In this document: piece after piece, positions 47,997 to 56,545 of the stretch
How positions within the stretch are numbered: the first letter of the stretch is position 1
Layout of the letters: every line of letters begins with the position of its first letter
Assembly (NCBI GenBank): GCA_963716135.1
Contig: OY970289.1
Coordinates: 3,038,001 to 3,102,000 of the forward strand
DNA length: 64,000 nucleotides
From: CAVRAW01 sp963716135
GTDB lineage: Bacteria; Planctomycetota; Planctomycetia; Pirellulales; JADZDJ01
Direction: 5' to 3'
Made by a program: the position numbers and the translations under genes
Notes under the pieces: model-generated
Told to the model about the DNA's origin: nothing
The model's database searches: none
The model's input: only the letters and a program-made list of their open reading frames with translations

Positions 47997-50246
47997 ATGA
48001 ACTGGTCGAACGTCAAGTTGATCTTTCTGCGTGAGGCGCGCGATCAATTGCGCGATCGGCGCACGCTGTTCATGATCGCGGTGCTGCCGCTGCTCTTGTA
48101 TCCGCTGTTGGGGATGAGTTTTTTCCAGGTCGCTCAATTCCTGCGCCAACAGGCCACCAATGTTCTGGTGGTCGGCTTGCCGGAGTTGCCTGGCTTGCCG
48201 CCGTTGGTGGAAGACGGGCAGTTTGCGCCGCAGCGATTCGGCGACACGGAGCGCCACGGGGCCACGCCGTCGGAGCGGCTCTTCGAGTTGACTTTCAAGT
48301 CGCCGGATGAAATCCGCAAAACCTTGGACATGCCGATCGAGGACGCGGCGCGGCAATTGGTGCAAGGCGGCAACTTCGATGCGGTCGTTTACTTTCCCAG
48401 TGACTTCGCCGCGCACTTAGAGCGATTCCGCACGGGACTGGTCGAGCGCCATCAACTTCCATCGAGCGCCGACCAAACCGAACCGGCGATTCCGCGGCCC
48501 GTGATCTACTACAACACCGCCAACGAGAAATCGCAGTTGGCTTACGATCGAGTGGCGGGCGTGCTGCGATTGTGGGCCGACGCTATCGGAAGGCAAAATT
48601 TGAAGGATTCTCGATTGCCCGACACGGCCGCCGACCCGTTCGAGATTCTACGCCAAGATGTCGCCGAAATGCGCCAGCGAAACGCAGCGATGTGGTCAAA
48701 GATTTTGCCGTTCGTGCTGTTGATCTGGGCACTAACCGGCGCGTTCTATCCCGCCATCGATCTTTGCGCCGGTGAAAAAGAGCGCGGCACCCTGGAAACA
48801 TTGTTGGCCAGCCCCGCGCAACGCAGTGAAATTGTCACCGGCAAACTGCTGACGGTCATGTGCTTCAGCATCGCCACCAGTGTGTTGAACTTGGTGAGCA
48901 TGGGGCTGACCGGAGCGCTGGTGATTTCGCACCTTCCCATGGCGGAAACTGGAGCGAGGTTGTCCATGCCGCCGCTTTCGGCACTGGTGTGGTTGGTGGT
49001 GGCATTGCCGGCGGTGGCGGCGCTGTTTGGCGCTTTGTGTCTGGCGCTGGCAGCTTTCGCTCGCAGCACCAAGGAAGGGCAGTACTACTTGATGCCACTG
49101 GTGTTGATCACCATGCCGCTGGTCATTCTGCCGATGGCGCCGGGCGTGGAATTGAACTTGGGGAACAGCTTGATTCCGATCACCGGCCTGGTGCTGCTGC
49201 TAAGGGCGCTGTTGGAAGGAAATTATCTAACGGCGCTGCCTTATGCCGCCCCCGTCGTGGGCGTGACGCTGTTGTGCTGCATCATGGCGGTGCGCTGGGC
49301 GGTCGATCAATTCAACAAGGAAGATGTGCTGTTCCGCGAGAGCGAGCGTTTGGATGTCAGCCTGTGGCTGAGGCACCTGGTGCGAGATCGCGGCGATACG
49401 CCCAGCGTCGCCGAAGCGATATTCTGCGGCGTGCTGATACTGATGATTCGCTTTTTCATGAGCTTCGCCGCGACAACGCCCACATCGTACAACGAATTTG
49501 CCAAGCTTGTTGTTGTTTCCGAATTGGTCGTGATCCTTACGCCGGCGATGTTAATGGCCGTCATCCTGACGCGCAGCCTGGGGCAAACGTTGTTGTTGAA
49601 AAAGCCGGCCTGGTGGACCTTGCCGGCTGCCGTGCTGCTGGCCGTCTCGTTGCAACCGGCGATCAAGTTGCTGGGCGTGGTCATCGAGCGCTTGTACCCG
49701 GTGGCGCCTGCGGTGAAATCGGCGGCCGAAGCGATGGGCCAGGCTCTTTCCGACGCGCCGAACATGTGGAGTATCATCTTGCTCATCGCATTGATACCCG
49801 CCATTTGCGAGGAGCTCGCCTTCCGCGGATTCATCCTTTCCGGCTTCCGGCATTTCGGCCACAAGTGGCGGGCGATTATTCTGAGCAGCTTGTTTTTTGG
49901 GGTCACCCACGCCTTCTTCCAGCAGTCGATGACTTCGTTCCTGGTCGGCGTGGTGATCGGATACGTGGCGGTGCAAACCGGCAGCATTGTTCCCGGCATG
50001 CTGTTCCACTTCACGCACAATTCGCTGCAGCTCGTGACGGCGCATTTTGCCGACAATCCTCGCTTGCAGCAGTACATCGTTTGGCTGCCCAACAAGGACT
50101 ACATTTTCTCGTGGTGGTTGCTGGGCCTGGGCGTCATCATGGCTGGTGCGCTGCTGGTGAAATTTGCCCGGCTGGGGTACCAGAAAAGCCAGGAAGAGAC
50201 GCTGCAAGAAGTCATCGATCATCAAGTGGTCGAAGCCAACGCCTGA
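47997..50246 (+). CDS. ABC-2 permease fused to CPBP intramembrane protease
   Basis: 749 residues. Residues 1-460: ABC-2/NatB permease, with IFLREARDQLRDRRTLFMIAVLPLLLYPLLGMSF, a large loop with EDAARQLVQGGNFDAVVYFPSDF, and GAFYPAIDLCAGEKERGTLETLLASPAQRSEIVTGKLLTV before further helices. From about 570: a CPBP protease with EELAFRGFILSGF (Glu-Glu and Arg), FFGVTHAFFQQ and MLFHFTHNSLQ (His), all metal or catalytic positions of the family. Known: such fusions occur in planctomycetes and relatives; a role in export plus cleavage of peptides or lipoproteins is inference. Partners the ATPase upstream. Confidence 0.92.
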   Translation: MNWSNVKLIFLREARDQLRDRRTLFMIAVLPLLLYPLLGMSFFQVAQFLRQQATNVLVVGLPELPGLPPLVEDGQFAPQRFGDTERHGATPSERLFELTFKSPDEIRKTLDMPIEDAARQLVQGGNFDAVVYFPSDFAAHLERFRTGLVERHQLPSSADQTEPAIPRPVIYYNTANEKSQLAYDRVAGVLRLWADAIGRQNLKDSRLPDTAADPFEILRQDVAEMRQRNAAMWSKILPFVLLIWALTGAFYPAIDLCAGEKERGTLETLLASPAQRSEIVTGKLLTVMCFSIATSVLNLVSMGLTGALVISHLPMAETGARLSMPPLSALVWLVVALPAVAALFGALCLALAAFARSTKEGQYYLMPLVLITMPLVILPMAPGVELNLGNSLIPITGLVLLLRALLEGNYLTALPYAAPVVGVTLLCCIMAVRWAVDQFNKEDVLFRESERLDVSLWLRHLVRDRGDTPSVAEAIFCGVLILMIRFFMSFAATTPTSYNEFAKLVVVSELVVILTPAMLMAVILTRSLGQTLLLKKPAWWTLPAAVLLAVSLQPAIKLLGVVIERLYPVAPAVKSAAEAMGQALSDAPNMWSIILLIALIPAICEELAFRGFILSGFRHFGHKWRAIILSSLFFGVTHAFFQQSMTSFLVGVVIGYVAVQTGSIVPGMLFHFTHNSLQLVTAHFADNPRLQQYIVWLPNKDYIFSWWLLGLGVIMAGALLVKFARLGYQKSQEETLQEVIDHQVVEANA

Positions 50247-50294
50247 GTTCGACAGGCGGACGGCGCGGTCATAGAATGCGGCAATTAGTTGCCC

Positions 50295-51535
50295 ATGATC
50301 CGCCGCGGCTCGCCGATGTTTGCCATTCGCGCTCGATATGTATTTCCCCTCGACCGTCCGCCGTTGCGCGACGCGGCGATCGTTTTTGATCGAAGCCGAA
50401 TTGTGGCCGTGGGCGAACAAGCCGCGCGGGACGCCCGCGATCTTGGCAACGTGGCCATTCTTCCAGGATTAGTGAATCCGCATACGCATCTGGAGTTCAG
50501 CGATCTGCGGCAGCCGCTGGGCACGCCGGGGATGTCGTTTTCTGATTGGATTCGGCTTGTGGTGCGCAGCCGCAGAGAGCGACCCGCGATGATGGATTCG
50601 ATCGGCGCGGCATTGCCGAATCGACTTCGCACGGCGTGACCGCGCTGGGCGAAATCGCATCGTCAGTTTGGCGAATGGAAAAGGCGCCGCCTGTGGAGAT
50701 CACGGAGTTTGTCGAATCGATTGCACTTAGGGCCGATCGAATCGACAGCACGTTTTCGGAGACCGAGAAAGCCTTGCCGGACCGGACCGATTCGTTGCGG
50801 CCTGGCATTAGTCCGCACGCCCCCTATAGCGTGCATCCGGAACTGCTTCGCAAGCTGATTGGCTTGTCGTCAGAACGGAAGATTCCACTTGCGCATCATT
50901 TGGCGGAATCGCGAGAAGAATTGGAGTTGCTGCGCAGCGGCGGCGGCCCATTTGTTCCACTACTCAAGGAGTTTGATGCCTGGGACCCCGACGCAATGCT
51001 AGCCGGCTCCCGACCGCTGGATTATTTGCGCATGCTGGCCGAGGCGCATCGCGCGTTGGTGATCCACGGCAATTATCTGAACGATGAGGAGATCGATTTT
51101 CTTGCGGCGCATGCTGATCGGATGTCGGTCGTCTATTGCCCGCGGACGCATGCGTTTTTTCAGCACGACCCGTACCCGTTGGCAAAGATGCTGGCCGCTG
51201 GGGTGAACTTGGCCATCGGCACCGACAGCCGTGCTAGTGCGCCGGATTTGAGTCCATTGGCCGAGATGCAGTTCGCTGCCCAACAGCACCGCGTTATTTC
51301 TCCCGACGTCCTTCTGCGAATGATCACGTCGGCCGCCGCCAGAGCCTTGGGGCGCGAGGAAGAATTCGGGACGCTCACGCCGGGCAAGCTGGCCGACATG
51401 GCCATCGTGCAGTTGCCTGATCGCGATGCGGCCGATCCGCATGAGCTACTGCTCGATCCGGGATGCCGCGTGGTGGCGACGATATTCCGCGGCCGGCCGA
51501 TTCACGGCGAACTGGTCACAGGCGGCAGTTGGTGA
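50295..51535 (+). CDS. ATZ/TRZ-type amidohydrolase, possible aminofutalosine deaminase (apparent frameshift)
   Basis: About 413 residues. N-terminal: LPGLVNPHTHLEFSDLRQPLG with the two metal His of HTH. Then SPHAPYSVHPELLRKL, LAHHLAESREELELL, LVIHGNYLNDEEIDFL and IGTDSRASAPDLSPLAEMQFAA (Asp). These are the metal ligands of cytosine-deaminase-like amidohydrolases. At 50603-50610 one missing base separates the two parts; the restored join reads SIGRGIAESTSHGVTALGEIA. Because mqnA and mqnC are in this window and their pathway often needs an aminofutalosine deaminase of this superfamily, MqnX is a fair candidate; guanine or S-adenosylhomocysteine deaminase are alternatives. Its end overlaps hisG by 20 bases, tail to tail. 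Confidence 0.82.
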
Positions 51536-52370
51536 TTTGCGTTTCCAGGATCGCCGTTGCACCCAGCGATTCCAAACGCTCCATAATTTCGATCACTTCG
51601 CCGCGGCGCACCATCACGCGCACGGCACACCAGTCCGGATCTTCCAGCGCGCTGACCGTGGGGGAGTTGAATCCCGGCGTGACCTTTTCCGCCTCGGGCA
51701 GCTTCGTCCGCGGCACGTTGTATTCCAATAGGGAATAACTGCGGGCGATCACCACGCCTTCCAAGCGGCGCACTACCCGATCGGCAAGCGCCGCGTTTCG
51801 CTTCGCCTGGTTTTGAATGAGGATGGTCTCGTAGCGGCCGATCTCGTCGAGAATTCGCAACTGATTGGCCGCCAGCGTACTGCCGGTTTCCACCAAATCG
51901 ACAATTGCGTCGGCGACGCCCAGCGTGATCATGATCTCCACGCTGCCGGTGAGCGTGACCATGTGGGCTTCGGCGCCGTGCTGCTTCAGATATTTTCGCG
52001 TGATGTTGGGAAAGCTAGTGGCGATGCGCACTTCGTGCAGATCTTTGGCGTGCTGCACTTTGCCGGTCTCGGGCACGCACACCGCCAGGCGGCAATTGCC
52101 CACACCCAACTTGAGCCGCATGGTGACGTCGGCGCCGGTTTCGGCCACCAAATCGCTGCCGACGATGCCCATATCGATCGCCCCTTCGGCACACAGCACA
52201 GGGATATCGTCGGTGCGCAAGAAAGTGATCTCAACCGGCAGTTCCTTGCAGCGCGCAAAGAGCGTGCGCTCGGAGCGGCGGAAATTGAGTCCGGCTTCTT
52301 TGAGCAGCCCTTCGGCGATTTCGGCCAGACGACCCTTGCTGGGAACACCAATGCGAAGATTATCGGTCAT
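51516..52370 (-). CDS. hisG: ATP phosphoribosyltransferase, long form
   Basis: 284 residues, the long HisG type with a C-terminal ACT-like regulatory domain, so no HisZ is needed. First step of histidine synthesis: ATP plus PRPP. Seen: LRIGVPSKGRLAEIAEGLLKEAG, DIPVLCAEGAIDMGIVGSDLV, RIATSFPNITRKYLKQ, LTGSVEIMITLGVADAIVDLVETGSTLAANQL (the PRPP-binding EXXXXGXXTT-like loop is ETGSTL) and the regulatory part VTPGFNSPTVSALEDPDWCAVRVMV. Feedback inhibition by histidine is expected. Follows hisE on the same strand across an inverted repeat. Confidence 0.96.
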   Translation of the reverse strand: MTDNLRIGVPSKGRLAEIAEGLLKEAGLNFRRSERTLFARCKELPVEITFLRTDDIPVLCAEGAIDMGIVGSDLVAETGADVTMRLKLGVGNCRLAVCVPETGKVQHAKDLHEVRIATSFPNITRKYLKQHGAEAHMVTLTGSVEIMITLGVADAIVDLVETGSTLAANQLRILDEIGRYETILIQNQAKRNAALADRVVRRLEGVVIARSYSLLEYNVPRTKLPEAEKVTPGFNSPTVSALEDPDWCAVRVMVRRGEVIEIMERLESLGATAILETQITNCRL

Positions 52371-52389
52371 GTGATTTCTTTAGGATTAT

Positions 52390-52493
52390 TAGCCACTGAT
52401 TAACACTGATGAACACAGATTCTTACGGATGATAATTTGATTCGACGCAGATCAGCATTTCCATCAGTGTTTATCGGTGTTCATCAGTGGCTA
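52390..52493. repeat. Inverted repeat element between hisE and hisG
   Basis: Left arm starts TAGCCACTGATTAACAC at 52390; the reverse complement of the right end (to 52493) starts TAGCCACTGATGAACAC. Over 31 positions 27 match. Each arm also carries the AACAC.GAT unit in tandem. The last three bases of the right arm supply the hisE stop codon. The spacer is about 40 bases. It resembles dispersed ACTGAT/AACAC repeats of planctomycete genomes, which is from memory. Confidence 0.8.
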
Positions 52494-52835
52494 TTTCGCG
52501 TTTCCCCGGCTGGCTTTTTCATCGATGCCGCTCGTGCCGAACCGCCCGGCGAGCACGGCCTCCACTTCGCCGAGTTTCACGTCACGATGCCCCAGCATGA
52601 CGAAGAGGTGATAAATCAGATCGGCGGCTTCTTGGATCAAATGAGCGCGGCCCGCCTCGCCGGGTTCGCCGGCGGCTTCGATCACTTCGGCGGCCTCTTC
52701 CCGAATTTTCTCGCCGATTTTCGCCACGCCTCCGGCAAATAGCGCAGTGGTGTACGATTTGGCCGGAGGGTTGGCCTTGCGATCTTCGATCGTCGCCATC
52801 AATCGGGCCAGGGTATGTTGCTGGGGTTCGCTCAA
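52491..52835 (-). CDS. hisE: Phosphoribosyl-ATP pyrophosphatase
   Basis: 114 residues. Second step of histidine synthesis; hydrolyses phosphoribosyl-ATP. MazG-like fold: SYTTALFAGGVAKIGEKIREEAAEVIEAA with the Glu residues of the EEXXE metal site, and HLIQEAADLIYHLFVMLGHRDV (EAAD). Stand-alone, not fused to HisI. The C-terminus (RFGTSGIDEKASRGNAK) is polar. Divergent from miaA, with 64 bases between. Its stop codon lies inside the inverted-repeat element. Confidence 0.95.
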   Translation of the reverse strand: MSEPQQHTLARLMATIEDRKANPPAKSYTTALFAGGVAKIGEKIREEAAEVIEAAGEPGEAGRAHLIQEAADLIYHLFVMLGHRDVKLGEVEAVLAGRFGTSGIDEKASRGNAK

Positions 52836-52899
52836 AACGGCCTCCAGAGGAAGATGCTAGGATAGGCCCGAAGGTTCGGCGAATCAACGGGAACTTGCT

Positions 52900-53898
52900 A
52901 TGACCGCGGCCCCGCCATTGGCATCTTACGCGTGGTTTCTGACCGGTCCGACGGCCTCGGGCAAAACGGCCGTCGGGATCGAACTGGCGCGGCGGATCGG
53001 TGCCGAAATCATTTCGTTGGATTCGATGGCGCTGTACCGCGGCATGGACATCGGCACCGCCAAACCGACGCTTGAAGAACGCCGGGCCGCGCCGCATCAT
53101 TTGATCGATATTCTCGAGCCGAGCGAGGAGTTCAGCGTCGCGCAGTACTTGCAGGCGGCTGAGAAGTGCGCGGGAGAAATAGGTTCGCGCGGCAAACGAG
53201 TGTTATTTGTCGGCGGCACGGCGTTGTATTTGAAGGCGATCCTCCGCGGTTTGTTTTCCGGCCCGCCGGCCGATTGGAAGCTGCGCCGCGAAATGGAGGA
53301 AATTGCGCGCGTGGACGGGCCCGAGGCGCTCCATCAGCGGTTGCAAAAACTCGATTCGGCGGCGGCCGCGAAATTGCACCCCAACGACGTGCGGCGAGTC
53401 ATTCGCGCCTTGGAAGTGCATCAGGCCACTGGCCGGCCGATCAGCAGCTTGCAGCAGCAATTCGATCGGGGCCGGCCAGTGGAGGAATGTCGTGTGTTTG
53501 TGCTCGATTGGCCGCGAGAATTGCTCGACGAGCGCATCCGCCGCCGCGTGGATGAAATGTTCGCCGCGGGATTGGTGGACGAAGTGCAACGGTTGATGTC
53601 TGCCGATTCCTTGAGCCGCACGGCGGCCCAGGCTGTCGGCTATCGCGAAGTTTTGGAGCATCTGCAGGGCCAGCGCGGGCTGCCGGAGACGATCGAACTG
53701 GTCAAGCTTCGCACTAGGCAGTTCGCCAAGCGGCAGATGACGTGGTTTCGCAGCTTGAGCGAGTGCCGCTGGATTCCAATCTGGCAACCGTTGAATCCGG
53801 CCCATGTTGCCCAGCGCATCGCTGAGGAAGGCGCGCAGGTCGAAAACGCCCGGCCAGGGGTGAAAACGAACCTTTCCCACGGCGACGGCTCGAATTAG
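52900..53898 (+). CDS. miaA: tRNA dimethylallyltransferase
   Basis: 332 residues. It adds dimethylallyl to A37 of UNN-decoding tRNAs. P-loop GPTASGKTAVGIELARRIGAEIISLDSMALYRGMDIGTAKPTLEER, with the conserved D.MALYRGMDIGTAKP; PHHLIDILEPSEEFSVAQYL; VGGTALYLKAILRGLF; DVRRVIRALEVHQATG; and C-terminal RTAAQAVGYREVLEHL with LRTRQFAKRQMTWFR. All hallmark motifs are intact. It precedes aspS by 45 bases in the same direction. Confidence 0.97.
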   Translation: MTAAPPLASYAWFLTGPTASGKTAVGIELARRIGAEIISLDSMALYRGMDIGTAKPTLEERRAAPHHLIDILEPSEEFSVAQYLQAAEKCAGEIGSRGKRVLFVGGTALYLKAILRGLFSGPPADWKLRREMEEIARVDGPEALHQRLQKLDSAAAAKLHPNDVRRVIRALEVHQATGRPISSLQQQFDRGRPVEECRVFVLDWPRELLDERIRRRVDEMFAAGLVDEVQRLMSADSLSRTAAQAVGYREVLEHLQGQRGLPETIELVKLRTRQFAKRQMTWFRSLSECRWIPIWQPLNPAHVAQRIAEEGAQVENARPGVKTNLSHGDGSN

Positions 53899-53943
53899 AA
53901 TGGCCGATTCGAATTTTCCGGGTTCCGGCACGAGGACGTTGTC

Positions 53944-55710
53944 TTGTTTCGCACCCATACCTGCGGCGAATTACGCGCCGACGACGTTGGACTGACCGTC
54001 ACGCTGTGCGGCTGGGTCGATACGTACCGCGATCATCAGGGAGTGCTGTTCGTCGATTTGCGCGACCGATACGGCAAGACGCAGGTTGTCGTTTCGCCGG
54101 AAAGCGGCGCGGACAATCTCGAGCTGGCAAAAACCATCCGTTGCGAATGGGTGCTGATGGTCACGGGCCGCATTGCCAAGCGGCCGGAAGGGGCGACGAA
54201 CACCAAGCTGGCCACGGGCGAAATCGAACTCCGCGTGGAAAAGCTGACGATTTTGAATCGTGCCGCCACGCCGCCGTTTTTACCCACCGCGCAGGATCTG
54301 CCCGGCGAAGATTTGCGATTGAAATATCGCTATCTCGATCTGCGGCGGCCCGAGATGCAGCGGATGCTTCTGTTGCGGCACCGGATCGTCAAAGCGATGC
54401 GCGATTACTTTGATGAGCAGGGTTTTATCGACGTGGAAACTCCGGTTCTGGGCCGGAGCACGCCGGAAGGCGCCCGCGATTACCTGGTGCCCAGCCGCAT
54501 TCAGCACGGCACGTTTTACGCGCTGCCGCAGTCGCCGCAGTTGTACAAGCAGATTTTGATGGTGGCCGGTTACGATCGCTACGTGCAGGTGGCCCGCTGC
54601 TTCCGCGACGAAGATCTTCGGGCCGACCGCCAGCCGGAATTCACGCAGTTGGACGTCGAGATGTCGTTTGTCGAGGCGGACGACGTGATCGGCATCATCG
54701 ACGGGCTGGTTGCCAAGCTGGCGAAGGATATTTTGAACCTCGACGTGAAGCTACCGCTGCCGCGCATGACCTACGACGAGGCGATGGAGCGCTTCGGCCA
54801 CGATGCGCCCGATTTGCGCTTCGGGTTGGAGATTGTTGACATCACCGATTTGGCGCGCGAGGCCGAATTCCGCGTGTTCCGCGGCGCGGCCGACAGCGGG
54901 CAGCGCGTTCGCGGCATCAACGCCAAAGGCGCCGCGGCAAAATATTCCCGCAAGGACATCGACGAGCTGACGGCCGCGATCTGCCAGGTTTCCGGCGCGA
55001 AAGGCCTGGCGTGGTTCAAAGTGGAGGAGGGGGGCACGCTGAATTCGCCGATCGCCAAGAATTTCACGCCGGAACTGTTGGCGAGAATCGCCCAGAAGAT
55101 GCAAGCTCAACCGGGCGACTTCCTGCTGTTTGTGGCCGACACGTTTGAGGTTTCCTGCAAGGCGCTGAACAATCTTCGCAAGCGCCTGGGGGAAGAACTG
55201 AAGCTGTACGACCCCAAGGCAATGCACTTTTCCTGGGTCGTCGAATTCCCGATGTTCGCCTGGGTGGAGGAAGAAAAATCGTGGGCGGCGATGCATCATC
55301 CCTTTACCGCGCCGCGGCCGCAGGATGTGGTGCTATTGAAGACCGATCAAGGCAAGTGCCGCGCCCAGGCGTACGACCTGGTGATCAACGGCTCCGAGGC
55401 CGGCGGCGGCACGATTCGTATCCACGATCAGGAACTGCAGTCGCAAGTGTTCGAACTGTTGGGCATCGACCGGCAACAAGCGCGGGAACGCTTCGGCTTC
55501 CTGCTAGACGCCTTGCAATTCGGCGCCCCGCCGCACGGCGGCATCGCCCTGGGCATCGACCGCTTCGTGATGCTCTTCGGCGGGCTGGACAGCATCCGCG
55601 ACTGCATTGCCTTTCCCAAGACTCAAAAGGCCACCGATCTGATGACCGACGCGCCCAACGTCGTCGATGCCCGGCAGTTGAAGGAACTGGGGATTAAGAT
55701 CGTCGATTGA
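53944..55710 (+). CDS. aspS: Aspartyl-tRNA synthetase
   Basis: 588 residues, typical bacterial type. Start is TTG at 53944 (FRTHTCGELRADDVG follows), with GAGGA at a suitable distance; family members begin the same way. OB-fold anticodon domain (VTLCGWVDTYRDHQGVLFVDLRDRYGKTQVVV), class II motif 2 (YVQVARCFRDEDLRADRQPEFTQLDVEMSF), the bacterial insertion (VSGAKGLAWFKVEEGGTLNSPIAKN) and motif 3 (GGIALGIDRFVMLFGGLDSIRD). All expected motifs are present. No tRNA gene is adjacent. Confidence 0.97.
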   Translation: MFRTHTCGELRADDVGLTVTLCGWVDTYRDHQGVLFVDLRDRYGKTQVVVSPESGADNLELAKTIRCEWVLMVTGRIAKRPEGATNTKLATGEIELRVEKLTILNRAATPPFLPTAQDLPGEDLRLKYRYLDLRRPEMQRMLLLRHRIVKAMRDYFDEQGFIDVETPVLGRSTPEGARDYLVPSRIQHGTFYALPQSPQLYKQILMVAGYDRYVQVARCFRDEDLRADRQPEFTQLDVEMSFVEADDVIGIIDGLVAKLAKDILNLDVKLPLPRMTYDEAMERFGHDAPDLRFGLEIVDITDLAREAEFRVFRGAADSGQRVRGINAKGAAAKYSRKDIDELTAAICQVSGAKGLAWFKVEEGGTLNSPIAKNFTPELLARIAQKMQAQPGDFLLFVADTFEVSCKALNNLRKRLGEELKLYDPKAMHFSWVVEFPMFAWVEEEKSWAAMHHPFTAPRPQDVVLLKTDQGKCRAQAYDLVINGSEAGGGTIRIHDQELQSQVFELLGIDRQQARERFGFLLDALQFGAPPHGGIALGIDRFVMLFGGLDSIRDCIAFPKTQKATDLMTDAPNVVDARQLKELGIKIVD

Positions 55711-55717
55711 GGACCCG

Positions 55718-56488
55718 ATGACCTTGGCCAAAATCAACCACTGGCGCGAAAATCCGTGGCTGGTTTGCTTGTTGCCGTTCGTGATCTTCATGCTGGTGGG
55801 CAGCCTGGAACCGTCGCTGCCCAAGCCGCCGACGGCCGAAGGCGAGGAAGCGGACAAACCGTGGATCGATTTGGGCATCGAGTATCGCCACTACCCGCTG
55901 GTTTACACGGCGAAGATCGCGCTGGTGGTGGCGGCGATGATTTTCGTTTGGCCCGGGTATCGGCAATATGCGCGGGGCAAACATTGGGCGGTGGCGACGG
56001 CCGTGGGAGTTTTGGGAGCCGCGGCGTGGATTGTTTTGTCCACATGGCAGCGCGAAGTGGTGGCAAGCTCGCAATTCGAATGGCTCAAATCGTTGGGCGA
56101 GCGCAGCGCGTTCAATCCGCTGGAGCAACTGCGCAACCAAGCGGCCTTGGCCTACGGTTTTTTGGCCGTGCGGCTCTTTGGATTGGTCATCGTCGTGCCC
56201 GTGATCGAAGAATTCTTCCTGCGCGGATTCCTGATGCGATTCGTGATGGACGAGCGCTGGTGGGATGTGCCGTTCGGCAAAGTCAATCGGCTGGCCGTCG
56301 TGGTGGGCACCGGGCTGCCGGTCCTGTTGCATCCGCAAGAAGCGGCGGCCGCGCTGGTATGGTTTTCGGCCGTCACGTGGCTGATGGTCCGCACCCGCAG
56401 CGTTTGGGCCTGTATCTTGGCGCACGCCGTCACCAATCTGTCGATCGGTTGCTACGTCATCGGCAGCGGCCAATGGTGGCTGATGTAG
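55718..56488 (+). CDS. CPBP intramembrane protease of the PEP-CTERM-associated type
   Basis: 256 residues with six or so helices: WLVCLLPFVIFMLVGSLE, YPLVYTAKIALVVAAMIFVW, AVATAVGVLGAAAWIVLS, YGFLAVRLFGLVIVVPVIEEFFLRGFLMRF (Glu-Glu..Arg) and CILAHAVTNLSIGCYVIG (His). The overall form, with a conserved YGFLAVRLFGLVIVVPVIEEFFLRG, is like the CAAX-prenyl-protease-related group found in PEP-CTERM/exosortase genomes. A PEP-CTERM protein is present at the left edge, so it may take part in sorting-signal cleavage; this is inference. It directly follows aspS. Confidence 0.88.
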   Translation: MTLAKINHWRENPWLVCLLPFVIFMLVGSLEPSLPKPPTAEGEEADKPWIDLGIEYRHYPLVYTAKIALVVAAMIFVWPGYRQYARGKHWAVATAVGVLGAAAWIVLSTWQREVVASSQFEWLKSLGERSAFNPLEQLRNQAALAYGFLAVRLFGLVIVVPVIEEFFLRGFLMRFVMDERWWDVPFGKVNRLAVVVGTGLPVLLHPQEAAAALVWFSAVTWLMVRTRSVWACILAHAVTNLSIGCYVIGSGQWWLM

Positions 56489-56545
56489 GCGAGAGACGAG
56501 GCCAATGCTTCTACCTCCCTCGCCTCTCGTCCCTCATCCCTTATT

